From contig NZ_CP019724.1 of the NCBI RefSeq assembly GCF_002005225.1, positions 1,736,001-1,800,000 of the forward strand: a stretch of 64,000 nucleotides of DNA, in the 5' to 3' direction. The notes under the pieces were generated by a model. That model was not told the origin of the DNA and ran no database searches. It saw only the letters and a program-made list of their open reading frames with translations. The first letter of the stretch is position 1, and each line of letters starts with the position of its first letter. The translations under genes were made by a program, and so were the position numbers. Source of the DNA: Streptomyces pactum (GTDB taxonomy: Bacteria; Actinomycetota; Actinomycetes; Streptomycetales; Streptomycetaceae). Positions 24,801 through 31,872 of this stretch are shown here, piece by piece.

Positions 24801-27800
24801 GCGGTCTCCTCGGCCAGGGCGCGGGCGGCGATGCGGGAGGTTCTGCGCGAGGGCCGCGCGGGTTGCGGGGGTTGCGCGGTCGCGGACGGCGGGACGGCGT
24901 CGGTGTCCGGGCCAGGGCCCGGGCCTGTGCCTCTGTCCGTTCCGGTTCCGGTTCCGGTGGCGGTGGCGCCAGGCGGTCGGCCGTGGTCCGGGGCGCTATG
25001 GCCGGTGATGCGGGCGGCCAGCGCGGCGACGGTGGGATGCTCGAACATGTCCGCCAGCGCCAGCCGGGGGGCGATGCTCTCGCGGAGCCGGCGGTGGGCG
25101 AGGACCAGGGTGAGGGAGGTCGCCCCCAGGTCGCCGAAGGTGCTGTCGGGCGTCACCGGCACGTCCGTGAAGTCGGCCAGTACGCCGGTGAGTGCCTCCA
25201 GTACGGCCGGGTCGACGAGTGCGGCGGGGCCGTGCCCGCGACGCCGGGGGGCCGTGCGGGACGCGCTGCCGTGCGGGTCAGGCGCCGAGGCCGGGGGCGG
25301 GGCTCCGGCTTCCGACGCCGGACCGGGGGCCGGGGCGGGTGTCTCGGGCGCGCTCCCGTCGGGGTGCCAGACCACCTCCGCGAGCCCTGCGGCGGCCAGG
25401 CGCGGTTCGGCGCCCCTGCCGTCCGCGGTCCGCGCCACGCTTCGCAGCCAACGGGCGGAAGCCTCCAGCGCCCGGTCCGGGCTGAGCCGTCCGGGCCGGA
25501 CCACGAGGGCCGCCTCCAGCCCGAGGCCGGCCGCCTCGGCCAGCGCCGCGGCCACCCACTCCCTGCCCGCGTCGGCGGCCGGGGCCGGCTCGGTGACGGC
25601 TCCGGCCGAAGCCGTGCTCCGGGGCGCGGAGGGTTCGTCCCGTTCCGCGCCGGACGCACCCGACTCGCCGGTCTCCGTGGGTCCGGAGTCGGCCGGCGCG
25701 GCGGTCAGGGCCGTGTGGTCGATCTTGCCGTTGGCCGTCACCGGAAGCCGGTCCAGGATCACGAACCGGCCGGGCACCATGTAGTCGGGCAACCGCTCGC
25801 GCAAGGCGTCCGCCAACTCCTGGGCCGTCGGCGGCTCGCTCGCCCCGCGGGGCGCCAGGTGGGCGACCAGCCGGGGCCGCCCGTCGGGCCCCCGTACGGA
25901 CGACACCACGCACTGGCGGACCGCCGGGTGGCGGGCCAGCACCGCCTCCACCTCGCCCAGTTCGATGCGGTGCCCGCGGATCTTCACCTGCCGGTCGACG
26001 CGCCCGAGGAACTCGATGGTGCCGTCGGCGGTCCACCGGCCGAGGTCCCCGGTGCGGTACAGCCTGCGGCCGAGTACGGGGTGGACGGCGAACCTCTCGG
26101 CGGTCTGCACCGGGTCACCGGTGTAGCCGCGGGCCAGTCCGTCGCCGCCGATGTACAACTCCCCCGCCTCGCCGACCGGGCGGGGCGAGCCGTCCTCGCC
26201 GAGGACGTGGAAGCTCTGGCCGCGCAGGGCCCTGCCGTAGGGGATGCTGCGCCAGTTCGGGTCGGTGTGCCCGACCGGATGGGTGATGGACCAGATGGAG
26301 GCCTCGGTGGCCCCGCCCAGACTCATCACCTGAGCCCGGGGCGCGAGCCGTCGCAGCCGGTCGGGCAGGGTCAGCGGGATCCAGTCGCCGGAGAGCATCA
26401 CCAGACGCAGCGCGCGCAGCGCCTCGCCGGCCTCGTCCGGCTCCATCTCCGCGTACTCGACGAGCATTTCCAGCAGGGCGGGGGCGGTGTTCCACACGGT
26501 GACGCCGTGCCGTCCGGCCTGTTCGAGCCAGTGCTGCGGATCGCGCTGCCGCGCGGGGTCGGGCAGTACCAGGGATCCGCCGGCGCCGAGGACGCCGTAG
26601 ACGTCGAACACGGACAGGTCGAAGCTGAGTGCCGACAGCGCCAGCACCCGGTCGTCGGGGCCGATGGCGAACCGGTCGACGATGTCGTCGATGGTGGTGC
26701 GCGCGGCCCGGTGCTCGATCTCCACGCCCTTGGGGCTGCCGGTGGAGCCGGACGTGAAGATCGTGTAGGCGATGTCGTCGGGGCGCGGGGCCGTGGGCGA
26801 CGGCTCCGGCGCGGGCGGCAGCGCGGCCCCGCGGGCGGGCCGTCCGGCAGCGGTCAGGCGGTGCGCCGTGACCGAGTCGGGCCAGTGCGTCTGCACGCCC
26901 CGGCCGACCAGCGCGTGGCGGACGCCGGCGCGCTCGCAGACCGCGGCGACGCGCGCGGCCGGCCAGGACGGTTCGACCGGCAGGTATCCGGCTCCGCTCA
27001 GGCTGACGCCCAGTACGGCGGTGATCTGCGCGGAGCCCTTCTCGCAGGCGACGGCGACCATCTCGCCGGGGCCCGCGCCGTGAGCGGCCAGCAGGGCGGC
27101 GGTGGCGGCGGCGTTGCCCGCGAGGCGGGCGTGGGTGACGGTGGCGGCGGAGGTGAGCAGGGCGGGCCGCCTCGGATGCCGCTGAGCCGCGTCGGCGACC
27201 GGGTCGTGCAGCAGAGGGCCGGCGGTGGTGAAGGGCCGGACGTCCAGCGGCTCCTCGGGGCGGAAGGAGGGGTCCCAGCCGAGGGCCGGGTCGTGCCAGG
27301 CCGCGGGGCGGGTCAGGGTGGTGAGCAGGCGTACGTAGGCGTCGAGCAGGGCCGGTATCCAGCCGTCGGGGAAGGCTCCCTCGACCGCGTCCCACGCCAG
27401 GCGGAGCCGGCCGCCCTCGTCCCACACGATGTGGTCGAGCAGGACCTGCGGGGTCTGGGATATGCCGTACACCTCCCGGCCGAGCCAGGAGGCCGGGGGC
27501 TTCCCGTCGCCCGCGAGACCGACGCCGCTGGTGAAGACCACCGGGTGGCTGGGGGCTCCCACCGGCCGCGCGGTGCGGTCCCGCAGGTCCCGGAGCACTT
27601 CCACACCGGAGACGGACCGGTGGTCCAGGTCCTCCCAGAAGCGGTGGTTCACGGCGGCGGCGTAGTCGGCGAAGCCCTTCCAGTCGGCCGGGTGGAAGCG
27701 GGGCGTGCCGACCAGTGCGGTGGTGGTGAAGTCGCCGACCACGTTCTCGGCCCCGTTCCCCTCCTCCGGGCGGTCGAACAGCGTGGTGTTGAGGCACAGC

Positions 27801-28960
27801 CGCTCCCCGGCGCCCCACCGGCCGAGCACGACGGCGAAGGCGGCGAGGAGGGCGGCGGTCGGTGTGACCGCGTGCTGGGCGCATCGGGCGCGCAGTTCCG
27901 CCCAGCTTCCGGCGTCGAGTTCGGCCGCGGAGCGGACGAAGCGGGGCGGGGTGGTGTCGGCGGGGTCGCGCAGCAGGGGCAGTCGCGGTGACGGCGGCAG
28001 GACGGGGGCGCGCTCGGCCCAGTAGGCGCGGTCACGAGCGCGCCGGGCGGCCCACTCGGGGTCCGCGGACCGGGCCCGCTGGAGGTCGGCGAACCGCGCC
28101 GACGGTTCGGGGAGCCGGTGGGCGGGGTCCTCGACGAGGCGGCCCCACTGGCGCATCAGCAGCATCCAGCCGGCCAGGTCGGTCAGCAGCACGTCGACCC
28201 CGACGTGCAGCCGCGTCCGTCCGTCGGGCACCAGCGTGGCGTGGACGTCGAACAGCGGCCAGGAGCCGGTGGGGCGGTTCCGGTGGGATCGCTCCCGCCG
28301 CTGTGCCGCCAGGGCTTCCCGCACGCCCTCGGCGGGCTCGCGCCGCAGGTCGGTGACGCCGATCCGGTAGGGGCCCGGAGCAGCGGCGATGTGCTGGCGG
28401 CCCCGGTGGTCCACCGTCATACGCAGCATCGGGTGGTGGTCGACCAGTCGGTTCCAGGCGGTCTCCAGACGGTCGACGTCCACGAGCGGGTCCGCGTCAC
28501 CGGGCGTGCGGTCGTACTCGTGGTAGTAGTACGTGGCGACCCCGCCCAGCGGCATGCCCTCGGCCCGTCCGGCGAGGTACGAGGCCTGGATCGGCGTCAG
28601 CGGGAAGCCTTCCCCCGTCACTCCCCCACCGCCGGGGCCCGCCTCCGCCGCCGCCAGCGCGTCGGGGCCGGCAGGCGCGGGCCGCGCGGGGTCCGCCGAC
28701 GCCGCGGACGCCTCGGCGGCGATCAGCAGGTCCGTCACCGCGCGGGCCGTGGCGCCGTCACCGAGGAAGGCGGTCAACGGCAGGTCCCGGCCGGTGCGTT
28801 CGCGGATCCGCCGCCTCAATCGCACCGCGGTGAAGGATTCGAGCCCCAGGGCCGCGAGCGGAGTCGTCAGCGCGACCGTCCGCGGTGGTGTGCCGAGGAC
28901 GTCGGCTATGCAATCGACGACGCGGGCAAGGGTGTCTTCGCTCGGCACAGGCTGGTTCAT
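24797..28960 (-). CDS. NRPS: carrier-Cy-A(Cys)-linker-PCP
   Basis: 1387 aa. The N-terminal carrier has GLES (Ser42), like aryl/acyl carriers. Cy at about 118-560 has signature D256-VLLT-D261-LA-G264, with the usual Ser replaced by Gly. A at about 585-1115 has IFTSGSTGSPKG near 735 and ends at TANGKID. The specificity residues I read, D-L-F-N-M-S-L-I-W-K, closely match the Cys code of Cy-type NRPSs (DLYNLSLIWK). A linker of about 170 residues containing an unassigned 75-residue segment follows, then a PCP (GATS near 1281). This equals ArCP-Cy1-A-PCP1 of HMWP2 with no methyltransferase in A. GGAGA precedes the ATG. It is the first gene of the operon, about 90 nt from a Zur-type box. Confidence 0.9.
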   Translation of the reverse strand: MNQPVPSEDTLARVVDCIADVLGTPPRTVALTTPLAALGLESFTAVRLRRRIRERTGRDLPLTAFLGDGATARAVTDLLIAAEASAASADPARPAPAGPDALAAAEAGPGGGGVTGEGFPLTPIQASYLAGRAEGMPLGGVATYYYHEYDRTPGDADPLVDVDRLETAWNRLVDHHPMLRMTVDHRGRQHIAAAPGPYRIGVTDLRREPAEGVREALAAQRRERSHRNRPTGSWPLFDVHATLVPDGRTRLHVGVDVLLTDLAGWMLLMRQWGRLVEDPAHRLPEPSARFADLQRARSADPEWAARRARDRAYWAERAPVLPPSPRLPLLRDPADTTPPRFVRSAAELDAGSWAELRARCAQHAVTPTAALLAAFAVVLGRWGAGERLCLNTTLFDRPEEGNGAENVVGDFTTTALVGTPRFHPADWKGFADYAAAVNHRFWEDLDHRSVSGVEVLRDLRDRTARPVGAPSHPVVFTSGVGLAGDGKPPASWLGREVYGISQTPQVLLDHIVWDEGGRLRLAWDAVEGAFPDGWIPALLDAYVRLLTTLTRPAAWHDPALGWDPSFRPEEPLDVRPFTTAGPLLHDPVADAAQRHPRRPALLTSAATVTHARLAGNAAATAALLAAHGAGPGEMVAVACEKGSAQITAVLGVSLSGAGYLPVEPSWPAARVAAVCERAGVRHALVGRGVQTHWPDSVTAHRLTAAGRPARGAALPPAPEPSPTAPRPDDIAYTIFTSGSTGSPKGVEIEHRAARTTIDDIVDRFAIGPDDRVLALSALSFDLSVFDVYGVLGAGGSLVLPDPARQRDPQHWLEQAGRHGVTVWNTAPALLEMLVEYAEMEPDEAGEALRALRLVMLSGDWIPLTLPDRLRRLAPRAQVMSLGGATEASIWSITHPVGHTDPNWRSIPYGRALRGQSFHVLGEDGSPRPVGEAGELYIGGDGLARGYTGDPVQTAERFAVHPVLGRRLYRTGDLGRWTADGTIEFLGRVDRQVKIRGHRIELGEVEAVLARHPAVRQCVVSSVRGPDGRPRLVAHLAPRGASEPPTAQELADALRERLPDYMVPGRFVILDRLPVTANGKIDHTALTAAPADSGPTETGESGASGAERDEPSAPRSTASAGAVTEPAPAADAGREWVAAALAEAAGLGLEAALVVRPGRLSPDRALEASARWLRSVARTADGRGAEPRLAAAGLAEVVWHPDGSAPETPAPAPGPASEAGAPPPASAPDPHGSASRTAPRRRGHGPAALVDPAVLEALTGVLADFTDVPVTPDSTFGDLGATSLTLVLAHRRLRESIAPRLALADMFEHPTVAALAARITGHSAPDHGRPPGATATGTGTGTDRGTGPGPGPDTDAVPPSATAQPPQPARPSRRTSRIAARALAEETA

Positions 28961-29050
28961 CCGGTCTCCGTTGCGGCGGCGGGCGGGAAGGGGCCTCCCC
29001 TCCCCGGCAGGGCACCAGGACCCGGGGGGAGCAGGACACGAATGAACCTA

Positions 29051-29070
29051 GATGAAAATGATTATCAGAT
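29051..29070. promoter_or_regulatory. Zur-type operator of the assembly-line operon
   Basis: TGAAAATGATTATCA at 29053-29067 lies between the end of the small methyltransferase gene and the first NRPS gene, about 90 nt upstream of its ATG. It is the only promoter-proximal operator visible for the nine overlapping genes from 28,960 down to 7,670. Confidence 0.75.
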
Positions 29071-29822
29071 CAACTATTGGACGTGGGTGCTTCCTTCGCG
29101 TGCTCCACGACACACAGCCCCAGCCCCGGATCACCGGCCGCGCCGAGCCGGAGCCCAGCCCCGGCGGCCTCGGCCGCCAGCTCCTCCACCGTGGCGACCC
29201 ACCACCGGTACTGGACCGAGGTCCCGCCCACCGGCTCCCCCCGACGCAGAACCCGGTAGTCCATGCGCCAAGTGACCTCGTCCGGACCCGTTGGCCGAGC
29301 ACTGGCCCAGCCCTCGTACTCCAGTTCGCCGATGACGACCCGGGCCATCCGCACCCGCTCCACCTCCACCGGGGCGTACGGCCGAGTGACGTTGAACACC
29401 AGCACCCCGCCCGGGGCGAGTTGCCGGGCGGCGCGGCTCCACAGCACACGCCTCTCGCCGGGCGGAAGGTGACCGATCACGTTCAGGGCCACGACCGCGC
29501 GCACCCCGTCGGGCCAGTCGGCACTCGCGCAGTCACCCGGGAGCACGGTGACGCGCCCGCGCAGCCGGTCGTCCTCGTGGACCCGGGCCAGCAGGACGGC
29601 ACGCATCGCCGCCGACGGTTCGACGGCGAGCACCGGAGCCTGCGGCAGTGCGTCACAGATGACGCGGACACCCCGGCCGGACCCGGCCCCGAGGTCCACC
29701 ACGGCACCGGTTTCGGCGCGCACCCGCGACAGGACGTCCGTCAGCGCCGGCGCCAGCGGCTCCCACGCCTCGGCGATCATGATGTCGAGGTACTCCGCGG
29801 ACCGCTCGTAGGGGTCGCTCAT
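29070..29822 (-). CDS. Class I SAM-dependent methyltransferase
   Basis: 250-aa protein starting at ATG 29822 with AGGAG upstream. SAM-binding motif I is VVDLGAGSGRGVRV, motif II region is VLAVEPSAAMRAVL, and motif III region is LAPGGVLVFNVTRP. It is a compact small-molecule methyltransferase unlike the two assembly-line types in the same cluster. It has its own Zur-type box upstream (about 29,957-29,976) and is followed by the NRPS operon in the same direction, so it could be partly co-transcribed. The substrate is unknown; tailoring of the metallophore is inferred from co-regulation. Confidence 0.78.
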   Translation of the reverse strand: MSDPYERSAEYLDIMIAEAWEPLAPALTDVLSRVRAETGAVVDLGAGSGRGVRVICDALPQAPVLAVEPSAAMRAVLLARVHEDDRLRGRVTVLPGDCASADWPDGVRAVVALNVIGHLPPGERRVLWSRAARQLAPGGVLVFNVTRPYAPVEVERVRMARVVIGELEYEGWASARPTGPDEVTWRMDYRVLRRGEPVGGTSVQYRWWVATVEELAAEAAGAGLRLGAAGDPGLGLCVVEHAKEAPTSNS

Positions 29823-29952
29823 CACTGCTCCTGGAATCGTTGGCACACAGTTCGGCAACGAGCCGACGCGACGGCCGGCGACCGGGGACGGGGCGGATCA
29901 CCAGGCATCCGACTGCGCCTTCGGGCCAGGGCGCGCGGCACTCGATCGGCAC

Positions 29953-29977
29953 GATAATCGATAATGATTACCATTAC
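29953..29977. promoter_or_regulatory. Zur/Fur-type operator upstream of the small methyltransferase gene
   Basis: GATAATGATTACCATTA (29960-29976) is the least symmetric of the four boxes but keeps the ATAATGATTA core, preceded by an additional GATAAT half-site at 29953. It lies about 130 nt upstream of the methyltransferase start. Confidence 0.6.
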
Positions 29978-30050
29978 TAGATGAGTGCGGGAGGACCGAG
30001 GGAGCGTCAGGTCGCGGCTGCGGACTGGACGACGGCGTGGGTGCGGCAAG

Positions 30051-30161
30051 GGGGACGCCCGGGTCGTACCGCTGCTTGATCCGGCCGAGACGCTCGTACG
30101 TTTCGGGGGCGTACCGGCACCGGACGTCGCCCACCTCGTCGGAGCCGGCCGGGAAGTCGGC
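30051..30161 (-). pseudogene. C-terminal remnant of a berberine-bridge-type FAD oxidase
   Basis: After a TAG at 30162-30164 the minus strand reads ADFPAGSDEVGDVRCRYAPE and then TYERLGRIKQRYDP. This matches the conserved end of BBE-like (FAD_binding_4/BBE) oxidoreductases, where the sequence YGPETYERLxxLKxRYDP is normally followed by FRLNQNI. That ending is missing and the frame runs into unrelated sequence. No FAD-binding portion is present nearby. This is a decayed fragment left at the edge of the metallophore cluster. Confidence 0.55.
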
Positions 30162-30199
30162 CTAGGCGCGTCCGGTGCTCCACGGGCCCGGAGCGGGCC

Positions 30200-31741
30200 T
30201 CAGCGGGCGGTCCGCAGCGGGTTGGGCAGCGGCAGGTAGCGGGCGTCGGCGCCGTCCGCGCCCGTCCAGCGCAGCAGGAGGTTGGTCTTGCCGGGGAGGG
30301 TGGGCGAGTCGAGGAGGGCCGGGACCTCGGGCAGGTCGTCGTGGCGGGCCAGGGCGTGGCGGACGGCGGGCCAGGGGTCGAGGCCGGGGTGGTGCTCGGC
30401 CAGCGCCGCGGCGAGCTCGCAGAGGTGGTTGACGACCAGGCAGTAGACCAGCCGTTCCCAGCCGGCCGCCCGCGAGGTGTCCGGCAGCAGCTTGACGCCC
30501 TCGGCGTCCCGGAACAGCGCCTGCACCGGTGTGCCGCCCCGGTCCACGGCGACCAGCGTGTTCTGCAGGTGTGCCTCCAGGACGACGCCGTCGTCGGCGA
30601 AGGCGGTCAGCACGGGCGGGACGACGGCGGCGAGGTAGGCCTCCCACCAGGCCGCCGGGTCCGCGGCGGCCTCCAGCGGGCTGCCCGGGAAGCCCTCCAC
30701 CAGTGCGGCGGCGAGCACCGGGGTCGCGCCCGGCAGGGCGTGGTCGCGCAGTCCGTCGCGAACGACGACGGCCAGTTCCTCGAAGGCGAAGTCCGCGGTG
30801 CGGTAGCCGCGGTCGCCCAGCCAGGCCGCCGGGGAGGCGATGGCGGCGAAGGCCTCGGTGACCGCGGTGTCGGTGCGGCGCAGTTCCATCAGGTCGTGGC
30901 GCCACAGGCGACGGACGTCGTTGGTGATGCGCACGTCGAGGCTGAACTTGAGGAACAGGTCGCGCCCCGGAAGGTACTCGGGTGCGTACACCGTGCGGAT
31001 CGCGGCGGTCGGCCAGGTGGGGAAGCCGGTCGTGCCCAGCCGGAGGAGGCGGCCGTCGGCGAAGGCCGGGGCCAGGGCGGCCGCGGTCAGGTCGAGTTGC
31101 CAGGGGTGGGCCGGGAGCAGCCGGTAGCCGGGCGGGGCCTCCCCCAGGGCGTCCAGGGCGGCGGTGTCGCCCTCGTCGACGACCGCGTCCTCGCGCACGG
31201 CGAGCAGCGGCAGCGGGAAACGGGCGTGCGCCTCGGGCGCGTACGGCAGCCAGCCCGCGTGCGGGCCACCGCCGCGCGCCTTGGGGGCGGGGTGGTGGGT
31301 GTGGCCGGTGAGCAGGGACTGCTCGGAGCGGAGGTACGGGTCCTCGGGCGGGGTCGCTGCCGCGCGTGCCGTCAGCAGCGCGGCCACCGCGTCCCGGCTG
31401 TCGGTCATCTCGGTGGGCAGTTCGTGGTTGGTCAGACCGGTGTGCCGGCGCAGCTCCTCCGCGACGAGTTTCACCAGCTCGGTGTGGCCGACGCGGTGCC
31501 AGCCGCCGGCCGCGCGCACCTCCGGCTCGGCGGGGCGCCGGCCTCCGCGTACGCGGAGCAGTCTGCCGCCGGGCAGCCGGTACACCGGCCGGGCGCCGGG
31601 GGCCGGCAGCGGTTCGGCCACCTCCCGCAGCAGGCAGTTCAGCAGCGGCACCGCCGCGTAGGCGTCGGCGCGTTGTGCGACGTCGTCCCGAAAGGCGGCG
31701 TCGGCGCCGGTGGGCGGGGGCAGGAGATCCACGCGTTCCAC
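30200..31741 (-). CDS. IucA/IucC-family NIS siderophore synthetase
   Basis: 513-aa ATP-dependent ligase of the NRPS-independent siderophore family, which joins a carboxylate such as citrate to an amine or alcohol. Motifs seen are SLLTGHTHHPAPKARGG (family SxxxGHPxHPxxKxR), LLPAHPWQLDL and FLKFSLDVRITNDVRRLWR; the C-terminal FhuF-like region is present. The start is GTG 31741 after AGGGA. It diverges from a second NIS synthetase gene across 131 bp. No ornithine/lysine hydroxylase, decarboxylase or exporter is adjacent, so the product is unclear. No Zur-type box was seen between the pair. Confidence 0.85.
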   Translation of the reverse strand: MERVDLLPPPTGADAAFRDDVAQRADAYAAVPLLNCLLREVAEPLPAPGARPVYRLPGGRLLRVRGGRRPAEPEVRAAGGWHRVGHTELVKLVAEELRRHTGLTNHELPTEMTDSRDAVAALLTARAAATPPEDPYLRSEQSLLTGHTHHPAPKARGGGPHAGWLPYAPEAHARFPLPLLAVREDAVVDEGDTAALDALGEAPPGYRLLPAHPWQLDLTAAALAPAFADGRLLRLGTTGFPTWPTAAIRTVYAPEYLPGRDLFLKFSLDVRITNDVRRLWRHDLMELRRTDTAVTEAFAAIASPAAWLGDRGYRTADFAFEELAVVVRDGLRDHALPGATPVLAAALVEGFPGSPLEAAADPAAWWEAYLAAVVPPVLTAFADDGVVLEAHLQNTLVAVDRGGTPVQALFRDAEGVKLLPDTSRAAGWERLVYCLVVNHLCELAAALAEHHPGLDPWPAVRHALARHDDLPEVPALLDSPTLPGKTNLLLRWTGADGADARYLPLPNPLRTAR

Positions 31742-31872
31742 TCGTTCCCTACGGTCTGTCCATGCTGCCCATGCTGTCCATGGCCAAGATGGCGGAGTTG
31801 CCGGAGACGATCAGTATGTCTGTCGTCGACCGTCCGCCGTGACGTCCTGTCTCGTACCCGAGGAGCCCGCCC

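Noticed and set aside
7670..28960. Identity with coelibactin, pyochelin or watasemycin clusters
   Set aside because: Coelibactin has no PKS module and includes a salicylate-type ligase and P450; pyochelin-type lines lack the KS-AT-KR module. The domain inventory here fits the yersiniabactin plan instead, without its salicylate genes.
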